A stretch of DNA of 64,000 nt from Cryptomeria japonica (taxonomy: Eukaryota; Streptophyta; Pinopsida; Cupressales; Cupressaceae), in contig NC_081415.1 in assembly GCF_030272615.1 (NCBI RefSeq), positions 630,701,240 to 630,765,239 of the forward strand, in the 5' to 3' direction. The notes below the pieces were generated by a model. It was not told the DNA's origin. It made no database searches and saw only the letters and a list, made by a program, of their open reading frames with translations. The position numbers were made by a program, and so were the translations under genes. Shown here piece after piece: positions 10,804-22,700 of the stretch; positions within the stretch are counted from its first letter, which is position 1, and each line of letters begins with the position of its first letter.

Positions 10804-10857
10804 CATTCAAGCATTCAAGCATTCAAGCATTCAAGCATTCAAGCATTCAAGCATTCT
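10804..10857 (+). repeat. 8-bp tandem repeat in the D leader
   Basis: Six to seven uninterrupted copies of CATTCAAG lie about 65 bases after the predicted transcription start. No counterpart is seen in D'. Confidence 0.9.
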
Positions 10858-12987
10858 TTAAGGTTGTATATTCTTCATTTATCCATTGGAGCAACATTAC
10901 ATCATTCATTTGCAAGCATGTGTGTGTGATTAGGGTTTTGTCATGTTCGTGCCATTTCATACAACATATGTGATTACATTCAAGAAGAAAAGCATCATTA
11001 TCAGTCATTGTAGACCTAACGTATACCTTTCCATTATTTACTTCAGTATTTGCAATATTTCATTCAAGATCGATTCCAAACTGGGGTTTGACCAAAGGCA
11101 AGCCCCTATTCCCAACACATTTCCCTTTTTTTTTTGTGTGTAGGAAATAGGTGCACAACTGTACTCCTGGAAATAAGCTTTAGATACAGAGACAAAAAAA
11201 CCCTTTTCGACGATTGGAAATTTCAGAGGACCAAGAGGGGGTGTCTTGGTCTTTGCACACGATCCCGACTATTTTTGGCAGTTTTCGTGGGGAAGCTCTG
11301 AATCAGCTCATATTACTTAGATCCATGTGCATGACGAAATCTCGAACTTATAGCTCGCTATTTCTGCATATTTTGTCTCCAATTTCAACATTCTACTGAT
11401 TTTAACAATTCAACTTACAAAAGAGGAAAACCCAAATCAATCCAATTTGTTCAGTATCCATTCCTTGTCTCATTTAGGATTCGATCTAGTGGATTCATCT
11501 CCTCTTTTGAATGTAAAAACCTCCAAGTGAAAATTGCCTTAGTAATTTCTCCCTTCCATGTGGTGAATTTGCTTTAAGTTCAAATTTTCCACTTTGGATT
11601 TTGGTGAACCCGACTCCTAACACCTTTAATTCTAATTTTTGTCTTCAGATCTGAGTGTATGCAATTTAAAATTCCAATTTTCATTTACAAGTTTGATTTC
11701 CTTGCAAATTTTAAAAATTCAAAGGTTATTTTCATTAAAACTCTATTTTTTAATTTCAAAATTGAGCCCGTGAATTGCTTAATTTGGGTTAATTATTTCA
11801 GATCTGAGTGTTCTTCAATCTCAAAATTTAAAATTTCACCCACAAGACAAATTTCACAATTAATTTTTAAAATTAAGTGGTTAATTTAAAATCCCCTAAT
11901 TTTTAAAATTTTAAAAAGTTGGGCTAGTGAATTGTTTAAATTTTGAATTTCCCCCTTTAAATTTGGTTGCTAATTTCAATTCAAATTCAAAACTGCAATC
12001 TTAGACCAAATTTTGATTTCAAATTTAAATTTTAAAATTAAGTGGTTAATTAAACTAACCCTAATTTTTAAATTTAAACTAATTTTGTGCATTTCCCAAT
12101 TTCCAAATCTTAATCTTTGATCTAATTTTAATTTTAAAATTAAGTGGTTAGTTAAACAAACCCTAAATTGAAAATTTAGATTAATTTTGTACATTTTCCA
12201 ATTTTCTAGTTTCCAAATCTTAATCTTAGATCTAATTTTAATTTTAAAATTAAGCGGTTCTTTTTACAAAGGCCCTAATTTTAAATTTAAATCTCTTGTG
12301 GACAATTTCAAATTTAAATTTTAAAATTAAGTAGTTAATTAAGAGAGCCCAAATTTTTAAATTTAAATTAATTTCTCAATTTCCAACATTTCAATTTTCT
12401 ATTTTAAATTTAAGTGGTTCTTTTTAGAAAGGCCCTAATTTTAAATTTAAATATCTTGTGGACAATTTCAAATTTAAATTTTAAAATTAAGTGGTTAATT
12501 AAGAGAGCCCAAATTTTTAAATTTAAATTAATTCTCAAATTCCAACATTTCAATTTTCAATTTTAAAATTAAGAAGTTATTTTCACAAGACCCTAATTTT
12601 AAAATTCAACCTCTTTTGGATAAATTTACTTTAAAATTAAGAGGTCATTCTTACATAATCCTAATTTCAGATTTCAATTTCCTAAGAGGTTGCATAGTTT
12701 TTCACAATTGTTCTCTCATCAATTGGCCCACTAAATTGAATAATCATTTTTCTAAAATTTTACATTATTCAATTATTTTGCAAGTTCCAAATTTCAACTT
12801 TCAACTTTCCACTTTCAAATTTCAAATTTCATTTCATATTTTTCAAAATTAAAAAAATTAAAAAAATAAAAAATATTTATTTTTTTAAAAATGAGAAAAA
12901 TACAAAAAAAAAAATCTTTTATTATGCATTTTGTATGTTTGCATGCTTTAGTTTATTTCAATGCAATAGTTAGCATTTCTTTTCAAA
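10858..12987 (+). other. Long AT-rich leader of element D with periodic repeats
   Basis: No gene is supported. Between about 11855 and 12660 a motif, AATTTTAAAATTAAGTGGTT, recurs some nine times at 75-110 base intervals. Near 12240-12400 and 12405-12560 there is also a higher-order duplication of about 165 bases. Candidate 3' splice sites are at 11143 (TTTTTTGTGTGTAG) and 11648 (TTTTTGTCTTCAG). The A/T-rich, T-tract-rich composition is intron-like. Confidence 0.55.
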
Positions 12988-13775
12988 ATGTCAAATTACT
13001 CTTTGCAAGATTATCGTGCCTTTGACAATCCATTTGCTTATAATAATTATCCTTTTGAAGAAGTATATAGTAGAGAGGAACTTGAGGAGGCTCTTGAGGG
13101 TTTCCTTTATCCTAAGCCTTCTAAACCATCCTTTTGCCAAAGGTTAATCAACATAATGCGTAATCCACTTAGTAGTGATGTGATGGATGAAACTCTTGAT
13201 GACTTCATCCTTCCCTCTCAATCATCATTTAAATCTTCAACAATTCGCAAGGATATTGTCATGCATGACAATCCACTTTATGAACCTTTACCTTCTATCA
13301 ATCCTATTTATGAAGAAGCTTTTGTGATAAAAGAAGTTGATGTGTTGAACAATCCTCTTTATCAAGCTTTACCTTTTAGAGATGATACCCTAATTAACCA
13401 TGATAATTCCTCTCCTAAATCTTCTCTTGTTCATGAGGATGCTTTGGTGAAAGAAAAGATTATTAATACTCCTTTTACAACTCTTCCTCTTAAGGATGAA
13501 GTTTTGAAAATTGATGTTGATCTTTCTCCTAAAAAGTGCCTTTTCTATAAGAATACCTTAGAGCAAGAGGATGATATCATAAACACCTTTCTTAATGTCA
13601 CTTTACCTTCCATATATCGTATATCTCCTAAAGAAAAAGTGTTGATGGACATTGATTTACCCTCTCCCAAATTTTGTCCTTCCAATGAGGGCACATTGGT
13701 GCAAGAAAAGGTTATGAGCATTTCTTTCAAAGATCTCCCTCCTAAAGATGAATCTTTGAAGAATGATGTTTATCC
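12988..13775 (+). pseudogene. Element D repeat-rich protein (N-terminal part), split by element A
   Basis: A 270-codon frame starts with ATG at 12988; its last real residues are cut at TATCC (13771-13775). It shows degenerate internal repeats of about 40 residues built from NPLYxxLP, LSPKxxL, LVxEKxI and LPxKDExLxxDV blocks. It is acidic, low in aromatic residues and lacks a Gag core or zinc knuckle that I can see. The frame continues at 58934 in the same phase, with the same repeat (LEQEDEIIINFLNALPSKDV), so it is one gene interrupted by 45 kb. Its place before the protease fits a Gag-equivalent or pre-Gag region. The function is unknown. Confidence 0.65.
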
Positions 13776-15767
13776 CGTAATGCCCCGCCAGGAACCCTAA
13801 AAGAAAAACCACACAAACTAACCAATTAGGGGTGAAATAATTTTATTTTTTAAATTTTAATCCACATAAAGTGATTTAATTACTACATTGCATGTTTATT
13901 ACATAAGCGAAAGTCTAACACAAAGAATTCTTAAAGAGTTACCAATGAAGAATAATTCGAAAGGTTAATCCAATTATCCATCATTACCTATTGAACACAA
14001 ATAAATCATATTCATACAACAGATTTCATAATTGGAAAATTGAAAGTAATACAATTTATTTATTTTCAAGAAAGCATTTGCACACCAAATCAAGATAACT
14101 GATATAATAAACATCTAAATGAACAAAGATTACATTAATCAACTATTACATGGCTTCCAATAATACATATGAAATTATATTTTTACCAAATGCTAAGGTA
14201 ACATAATCCACTGATACAAATGACCACATAGGTCTCAAAGGTACAAAACTCTCCAACATGAGATGAACCAAGAATCACGAACCACGAGAATATCTGCGAA
14301 GCCAATCCTTGCATGAAGGCACAAACATAAAAATTCGATGGGAAGTGGCACTACCACCCAACTATGTGATCCCCAAATGGAACCACCCCACTATGCTAGG
14401 AGATAGCAGAAGACCCTCAAGCAAGCACAAGAAAAACATGGTTGACAATACAAGTGTGACTCCACAATACTCCAGGTGAACTCAACATCACAATAGACTA
14501 GTGACCCTAAAGAGAGAGTGTCATCGCATTACTTGTGATGGTTACCCTAGGTAGGCCTCCATAGGTCCCGATCCCCAACTTGGGTTATCCTGGTAACCTT
14601 TCCTGAACCCCCGATTCCATCCAAGACTCATGCGGACCCTACCAACCCTTTGTGAAGACAAGGTGGTCAGTTTTCCATTCCAGGTCTTCCCACTACATCT
14701 TGAGTCTATATGAGCACTCAACCATGCACGGGGTACAACATCTTGCTTAATGTTTAGAACTACCCACCCCCTAATAAATTATTAGGTTATCACTTATTAA
14801 CTCACTTTCGAGGGGTTATCCAGCCATCCACTTAGGGTGTGGGCCCCACTCGAAGGCCACTCTCCCATAGGACACTATAAAATCACGGTCTCTCTATGAG
14901 AATCCTATGGCGATACTGACAACCATATAACCACTACAAAACACAGGTGATGAAAACACAATCTTACTAACCCTTGGTTAACCATATGGATCATAACACA
15001 ACATGGTTTACATCAACAAGGTTATAAAGACAACACCTAATCAAGAGGGTACAACAACCACTACAACATGACGACTAAATATTTACAAGAATTGCAACGA
15101 AATCAAGCTCTTTGCTAAGAAATACCAAATTCACTAAAGATCATAATTCAAACAATCTTTTGAAAATAATAAAATCATTATATACTTTCAATTCAATATT
15201 GAAGAATTGAGAAAACACAACCACTCTTTTTTAAGGAAATTCGAAGCCGTCATTAATCTAATAAGGCTAGAATTTAAACTAACCTCAAATAACCAATTTA
15301 CCCTTTTTTTTTTAACAAGTAAAAAAAATCATGATACTTAACGAAATAATACATTTTTCACATAAGCATCATTTTATTTAATATCCCAAATAATATAATT
15401 TCTAAAAATAATAAAAATCACATTAAATATATATAATAATATAAATATATGTATATAATTACATATTCATAGAATATATACTTATATACACATATCATAT
15501 TATGTATATATACCATATCTAAAAATTAACTTAATTCGTGGATAAAGCTAATTTACTAACAACAATCATAAAGAAATAATATACATTTATAATAACACAC
15601 ACACACACAAATATATGTGTGTGTGTGTGTACACATATAAATATATTATAAAAATCCGCATATCAAAATTACTGGCGAAATCATTATCTTTTTTTAAATG
15701 TTGCGAAAAGGAAATAATGAAATAATTAACAAGCGGGATCATATAAAAATGCGGACTACTATTTATT

Positions 15768-15960
15768 TTTGGTAGCACTGCTACCACATGGTAGCGCTGC
15801 TACCATATGATAGTAGCGACTACCAATGGTAGCACTACTACCATATGGTAGTAGCATTGCTACAATATGGTAGTAGCAACTACCAATGGTAGCACTACTA
15901 CCATATGGTAGTAGCGCCTACCATATGGTAGCGCGCTGCTACCCTATGGTAGAGCAGCTA
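15768..15960. repeat. GGTAGC/GCTACC inverted-repeat cluster in the A 3' LTR
   Basis: About 190 bases consist of alternating GGTAG(C/T) and (A/G)CTACC words around CATATG, CACATG or CAATG spacers, giving many overlapping hairpins. The partner LTR has only about 40 bases of this (57040-57075), so the cluster expanded here or contracted there after insertion. Confidence 0.85.
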
Positions 15961-15961
15961 C

Positions 15962-16005
15962 CATCCCACGTGGTGGGGGGAGGTGGGTCCCCTGCCACGT
16001 GGGTT
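15962..16005. promoter_or_regulatory. Paired G-boxes (CACGTG) in the A LTR
   Basis: Two CACGTG palindromes at 15967-15972 and 15996-16001 sit in mirror contexts (CCCACGTGG and CCACGTGGG). They are kept at 57078-57083 and 57107-57112 in the other LTR. On the element's minus strand an AT repeat of TATA type lies just before them. CACGTG is the core site of plant bZIP and bHLH factors; a regulatory role is inference. Confidence 0.5.
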
Positions 16006-17206
16006 ATATATATATATATAATTTTTTTATTTTTTTTATTTTTTAAACTTTTTCTTCACAAAAATATAACTCTGTAAAACAGAGTATACATAGTTTTTTT
16101 TTTTTGAAGGAAAATTCTTGATTAAAATTTATGTATACAAACTGATACATAAAAGACCCAAATCAAATAATTTTGGGAAAAAACCATGAGAAATTTAAAC
16201 AAAATAGAGGGGATTTAATTCAAATTTCCTTTGTTCTTACACAAATGGAAAATCATGAACACACAGAGGGAGGTCAAATTGTAAAAAATTGGCTAGCATA
16301 ACCCTTGTTTTCAAACAATCTGAAAATCTCCATACAAAATAAAATAAATCTCTTACTCCCAAACTAGAAATGAAAAGATTTACAACAAATTACTCAACTT
16401 CAAAAACACACACAAAGAACTAAATTTATGGTTCTAAAATTCAATTTCTTCAACATTAACAAATCAAATTTGGGAAGAGATTAACTCAAATATAAATCAC
16501 TCCATTCCCACAACTAAAACTAAATTTAAAGCTTCCAATAAAAATTTCATGAATTCCAAACAAACACAAGAAGTTTACAAACCATTAAAATTTTTTTTAA
16601 ACAAAAAGAAAGATAAAATCTATCCAACCTGTAAATGCACTCCTGGAAAAAAATTTGGTATGAGCCTCAACCTGCACACAAAAATCTTCAATCTAAAATC
16701 CAACCTCCAATTTTTGTTTCAAAACTTGGCTTCAAAAATTTCCTCCCCTCTCTTCCCGTGAACTCTCAGGTAAATATATGAAAAATTTAACCTACCTGGT
16801 ACTTGTACCTATAATGTCCTGCATCAAAGAACCACACATGCATATAGACATATATAAAAGAAATGACACACACATCGATGAAGGAGAATCATGACGTTAT
16901 CTGTCTCATCGGAGTGAGTGACGAAAAATCATCCCCTCGCACCTCATACACTTACAAATACGAAACATGAATATAACACATTGCATATATAAAGTAAATG
17001 TGTCAGTCCATGTCAGTAATCCAATAAAAATCCCATTTAACATCAATAACGAAATACTGCATGAAAAACATATACTGTAAATCAAATTAAAGCATATCTC
17101 CATACTACATAATGTCTAAGTAAAATATCACAATAATGTATCCACTAAAAAAGTCAACAAAAGTCAAACACGAGTCTAAAAGTCTGATCGAGAAAGGGGT
17201 ACTACA

Positions 17207-17219
17207 TTCTCCCCCCTCA
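17207..17219 (-). promoter_or_regulatory. Polypurine tract of element A
   Basis: On the minus strand a run, TTTTGAGGGGGGAGAA, directly precedes the LTR start TGTAGTACC. This is the standard plus-strand primer position next to the 3' LTR. Confidence 0.85.
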
Positions 17220-17230
17220 AAAATACTAGG

Positions 17231-18200
17231 TGTCGTATATGTGAAGTGTACCTATTATACCTGTAGTTGCAACACAAAACACTGAATAAATCATTACAAG
17301 CAATGGTTAAAAAATTAATCAACGAAAGATAAAACCATAGCTAATCGATCTATTGCCTCCTAGTAAATGTGAGTATGAATTTTGCTCTCAGATCTGGTTA
17401 TGCAAATTCCAATGACTTGACTACACTTAAATGGAGGATTTAAATGATGAAGATGCATAAGCTAGCAATGATAGCATGATTAAGCTACATGATTTCATGA
17501 TTATTCTAGAAAATAAGCTAGAATGAAGATGCAATTAAGCTAAAATTGAACATGATAACAATGCTAAGAATGATTTGCTAAGAACTATATGCCTATAGTA
17601 ACAATGCTTGAATGCAAAATGAGATGGGTTGAATATGATCCTTTGAGCTCCAAAATGAGGTCTATTTATAGGATTTTCCAAGGCTAGGGGTGAGGTGACA
17701 TGAATCAATGATCGAGATTTGATCTGAAGATATCAATGGTTAAATTGGAGGCGGGTTGAGAAGAGGTTGGATGAAAGAGGACAATTGGTGGTAGGTAGGA
17801 GAAGGGGTTGGATGAAAGGGAACATTGTCATCTCCATGGTGACAAGTGTCAAGAAGCTTCTAGAAGAGGTTAGATTAAAGGGAACACTTAGTGACAAGTG
17901 TCACAAAGCTTTGCTCATGAGAGGGCAAAGTGTTCAAGGAAAGGGTACATGGTGGTTAGGAGTTAGGAGAATTTGAATTTAAAAATTCAAATAATAGGAA
18001 AAAGGTAATTAATTTCAACAACTCATGAATTTGATTTGTTTTAATTAATTAAGAGATTTAGAAGAAATGAATTTGATGATGAATTTGATGGGGGGAATTA
18101 ATTAATTAAAAGGGATTATGAAATGAACCTATTAAATAAATCCTTATATTTATTAATAAGTAGATGAAAGGGGGAATTTAATCAAATTGTTGACGAATTC
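17231..18200 (-). repeat. 3' LTR of element B, first part
   Basis: It aligns with 48844-49800 of the intact LTR and breaks off at GAATTC (18200), where element C is inserted. The missing end is found at 37728-37805. The target duplication AATTC is at 18196-18200. Small frames in it are not supported as genes. Confidence 0.92.
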
Positions 18201-18524
18201 TGTTATCACTGTTTAAAAAATGGATATTCTTGCTCCATGATTGGCTAAAAGTCTATTAAAAATTGAGTATGCTATGGCCTCATTGCCTTTGATCATCTTA
18301 GGTTAGAAGAGGGTTTAAGGTTTGAATTCTAACCCTTCCAGTTTTTGAGAAAAACCCTCATGTTCTAAATCCGCATTACTTTTTATCACTTAAAAAAAAG
18401 GGGTCGGTCTGTCGTGAAAAGTGTCCCCCCCTTCTTTTTTCTCCCTAGGTGGGTCTAGCAGTGCTTTATTTTCTCTAAGCCTTTCCTAAAGTTCTTAAAT
18501 TTTAATCGGGCTTCCTAACCATCG

Positions 18525-19455
18525 CGCAGGTTCTTTTTAATCTAACGGCATGCGTGAATTCGCAGTTCAAAGACACCCGTGAGTTATTGTTCGCGAAATG
18601 GCAAAAGTTGGAAGTGGGTCTGGCATCCAAGTTTTAACTAAGGTAAAGATCGATCAGGTTCCTTTTGATCGGACGGCTCACGATATTTCGCGAGATAAAG
18701 ATGCACGGGTTTTAGGTTTCGCGAAATGGTGAAGAGGAAACTTGATCCACGAGGTAGTAAGGATTGAAGGTAAAAGTCGATCAAGTTCTTTTTGATCGGA
18801 CGGTCGGTGCTATTTCGCGACCCTAAGGTGATCGAGAGTTAACCTTTGCAAAGTAATGAAGTGACATGGCAACTACTTGGTCGGTGTCGTGACAGAATAG
18901 ATGGATTAGGCTGCTGACAAAAAGGTGACTTGTCAGATGCACGTGGCAATCTTGAAGTGGATCTCGTGGAAGTTTTTTGACAAATAAGTGATTGACATGT
19001 CAGTTTCCTTTACCAGTCGATTGCCAGGTTGGATAGTGCTGGTCAAAGGGCCCACTTCCATTAGGTTAGGTTTGTTAAAAGGTGAGTATCTCAAGGAGGA
19101 TCCGATGGTGGGCGCCATTTCGCAGGCCAAAGATGCAAGGTAATTACCGTTCGCGAAATAGCGAAAACCGCTAGCCTTAAACACTTGGTGCATGGTTAGT
19201 GGGGTAAACCGCCAGTCACTGGACATGATAAAGACCGATAAAGTTCTTTTTGATCGGATGGCTAGTGCAGTTTCATTGGATGAACATGCACGATGTTTAG
19301 CTTTTGCGAAATAGCGAAAGAGATTTGAGCCCGTCACCAAATGAAGAGCAGATAACAAAGTAAAGGTCCTGCAAGTTCCACTTGAGTTGATGGTTGGGAT
19401 GTTTTCGCCTGATGAAGGTGCACGGATTTTAGGCTTCACAAAATGGTGAAAAAAC
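18525..19455 (+). repeat. Diverged CGCGAAA-containing tandem repeats in the element C U3
   Basis: About six units of roughly 130 bases share a T-rich box with GATCGGACGG (18528, 18665, 18793, 19246 and weaker copies), then TTTCGC..GATGCACGG and (C/T)TTCGCGAAAT(G/A)G(C/T)GAA. The core TTTCGCGAAA is palindromic. The block is repeated in the other LTR at about 31935-32870, where many CG have become CA or TG. It ends about 330 bases before the reading frame. Confidence 0.75.
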
Positions 19456-19786
19456 AAAGTGATAGAAACACTCAGACATTTTATGATCTGTTGGAGCCAA
19501 AATTTTGAATTCCTTTGTGAATTCAATTCTGAAGTGAGGATTGAAGCATGCGGTGTTAATGTCAAAGTTAACAGCCTGATTGCTGTATATACGCTCACAT
19601 CAATTGAATGTAGGTATCATTTCGAAGAGTTGTTGCAGAAAAGATGGTGCAGAGTAGAGTTCTTCAAGTCAAAAATAGGTTTTCTTGTGTTTTGCTTACC
19701 AATTACTTGAAAAATTGATGAATTGTGGTTTTATTCTGTTAAAGAATTGCTTTGATTAGTAATTGAAATACTTGTATATCATTGAG

Positions 19787-22700
19787 ATGGAAACTAGAAG
19801 GGATTTCACAGGGAAGGTTAATTACCAGGAGAGGGCAATTTGTGATGACTTCCTCAAAAAATAGTCTATGTCCACAAATGTAGCAGCTAAAGTTAAGGAA
19901 TTAGTGCCCAAGGCTCCTCATTTGAAAATAGGAGAAGGATTATATGACAAGGGCAATTGGCTGAGAGATCCACAGATAGGGTTGTCTGGTTTAGGTCTAT
20001 TCAAGGTTGGTTTTGGTATGAGACACTCCCCTACCCCAACGAACATTATTCGGGATTTGGATGTAGGTAAATTGGTGGTCCTTGGAGTTTACATGGATGT
20101 GGATCTCCTAACTCAGATTGCACACAACTATGACCCTATCACCAAAAGTGTTAGGGATGTAAATGGAAAAACCCTCATTGAATTCAACAATGATGAATTT
20201 AGAAATGCATCTGGGCTTAGTGAGGTGTCCAATTATTTGGAGCCCATTAATTTTGAATCATTTGCTCAAGTCTACAGTGCACAGAGGAATCATCTTAGAA
20301 ATGGGCCTCTTAAAGAATTTTTTGTCAAAATAGGAGGATTAACTGTTGTAGGACCTAATACCATGGAGCCTTTCTCCCTAAATTGGTTCACTCTTAGAGC
20401 CAAAGGATTATATTGGTCACTCTGCCAGATTTTTGGAGAAGATGCTGAAGTGAACATGCCAACCCATTACATGTTAATGATAGCACAAATTTTAAATCCC
20501 TCTCTAGCAGTAACATTTGATTATGCCCCCTACATTACTGATGCAATCCATGAAGGCTTGATAGGGATAAGGAATGGTAAGGTGGATAGACCTTTTGGAT
20601 GGTACTCCCTTCTCATGCATCTTTTTCTATTCAAGGGTGGTGACTACTTTGCCAATGAAATGGATCTAGTGAAGGAAAAGGATGGGGAGAAAATGCCAGT
20701 TCAACTATGGAGCACAGTGTTGTCAGGGGGTAGGGAAAATGCTAGCTACCTAAAGTTTGATAAATGCTTTGCATCTAAAATTAGAATTCTCTTATGCTCA
20801 AAGAATCCAAGGATCCCTAAAGCTCTTTTGGAGTTTCCTAGGCCTAAGGAGTTCGCTAAAGAAATCAAAATTGTCCACAATTGGGGTGACATATACTTGT
20901 ACCTTGTTTCCACAGTTTTCAGAGTGTACGGTTTCAAAGGCACTCCATTTTTCTTACCTTATCAGGTCCCATTGAAAATAGGAATTGGAGAGGTTCTTAG
21001 GCAGATTGGGGGTGTACAAGAGGCAGAGCTATCCAATAGAGGAAAAGGGACCATTTTCCCAATAGTAACAATAGCACATCAATTTGTAATTACTAAGGGT
21101 GGGTGGAAATGCTTTGAGGAGTTCTTTCAACCATACCAGTTGTCCACTGTAGTGTCAAGGTTTTCTGACCCTGAAAAATTCTTTAATGGTATGTTTAGGA
21201 AAAGGGCAGTATGCAAAGGCAGACCTCACCAATTCCAATTCCCTGAAGACCTTATCAGAAATGAGTTTGATTTGGATGAGCAGGAGCTGAGGAAAGATAA
21301 ATGGGTTGCCTACAAGAAGGCTCTTGATTTTGTACACCAATTCAATAGCAGCTATGACCCTTTATCTAGTTTTCACCCCTTTTAGGAAAAGGCAAAATTC
21401 CTAATTCTTTGCTTTGAGGATGTAATACAAACATTAAAGGAGAAGAGGGAAGCAGTGATTAAAAACAACCTTGAGAAGGCAAGACTAGTTCTAGCTAGGT
21501 CTGCATCTACTAAAGCAATCCCTCCTGGTGATTATGTACTACATAGAAAATCCAAGTACAGTGTGTTGGTGCCAACAACAGGGGAGCCTTCTACTTCAAG
21601 AGGGAAGAGGAAAATACAAGATGTCGTTGACATTCAGGATTCCCCAAAGAAGCAAAGCATGGGAAAAGAAGTGCAAATTAATGAGCCCCTGTATTCCCCA
21701 TCTCATTCCCTCATTCATATAGGAGATGAGCAGGCAGTAGCTGAACAATTGTTGTAGTTAGGGAGTCTTGGGGAGATCGCCTATACATATGATGAAATAG
21801 AGGATGGAATGCCAAAGGAGTTAGAAGATGCTGAGATGAACATAACCACCAATGAGTTCAAAGGCCAGGAACTGAATCCTGCTATTAAACAAGCTAGTGA
21901 GGAATTCTTGGCTAATAGCAACTTTGTTACCTTAGGAGCTTTCATGCAATTTGTGTGGAAGCAGAAGATTGATAAGTTCAATGCCAGATGTGAGAAGAGG
22001 AAGAATGAGCAGACCCACAAGGATGCAGCTGTGGTAGAGGAAGAAATAAAACAAGAAATGGTCACTGAATTTAAGACCATCACTCCTGAGCAAGGAAGGG
22101 AAATGGTAGGAAAGGGTGGTGTTCTCATCCTCCCTAAATGGGATATAGCAGATGCCTTGGTTTTAGAGGCAGTCAGAAAAGAGACCAAGCCTATGGAAGG
22201 AGTAACCTTCAGTAAGGATAATGATGCCCTGGTCATGTGGTCTCTAAAAAGAGATTAAAATAAAAGGAGAAAGGATACCCCAGAGTCCAGTTACCTTGGA
22301 GGTATGACAGTAAAGAGGGTACAAAATACTAGAGTGGTAGAGGCTGCTAGCATAGTCTTGGAAACTACAAAATTCAATGTTGCAGTGGCAGAGAAAGAAG
22401 CAAAGGAAAGGGCAGATCTCCAAGCTAAGTTAGAGACAGTCTTAAAAGCTTACAATGATGCCAAAGGAGAGATAGTTAGCCAAGATAGCATTATTGATAA
22501 ATTGAAAGGCCAATTGGCAGGACAATACCATCAAGGTGAGTCCTCAACCTTAATGATCACTTCTTCTCCTGCACAACCTCCACCTACTAGCCCTATCATT
22601 GAATTCCCACCTTTTCCTACACCTTCTAGTTCCCAATCAGCTGAGATCACTCAACAGGAGTTGGAAAAGCTAAAACAGGCTTAAACCCTATTTGCAAATA

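Larger units (their letters stand above)
10420..13775 (+). mobile_element. Element D, left half (LTR, leader and first coding part)
   Basis: An LTR-like start (TGTAGCAACC), a TATA box at 10730, a long leader and a coding frame from 12988 form the left half of an LTR element. The frame is cut at 13775 by element A and resumes at 58929 after a duplicated TATCC. The protease seen in the right half resembles that of Tat-type element B, so D is probably a Tat-like Ty3/gypsy element. Its 3' half lies beyond copia insertion E, outside the window. Confidence 0.7.
13776..17206 (-). repeat. 3' LTR of element A (3431 bp)
   Basis: It matches 54743-58928 nearly throughout. It starts CGTAATGCC where the partner has TGTAATGCC, so the terminal T is mutated. 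Compared with the partner it lacks about 600 bases (junction near 16794, corresponding to about 57900-58505). It carries an expanded GGTAGC/GCTACC cluster at 15768-15960 and has only a short AC/TG microsatellite at 15596-15635. No protein-coding frame is supported. Confidence 0.93.

Noticed and set aside
18933-19598. A 221-codon antisense frame with internal repeats in the element C U3
   Set aside because: Its protein repeats mirror the CpG-rich DNA tandem repeats. The matching frame in the other LTR is short (86 codons), and no domain is recognised.
19459-19710. An 83-codon plus-strand frame upstream of the LTR ORF, similar in both LTRs
   Set aside because: It has no ATG start (it begins at GTG), and similarity between LTR copies is expected without coding function.
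19868-21385. A host gene captured between transposons
   Set aside because: The same frame is present at the equivalent place in the second LTR (33274 onward), so it belongs to the element LTR.
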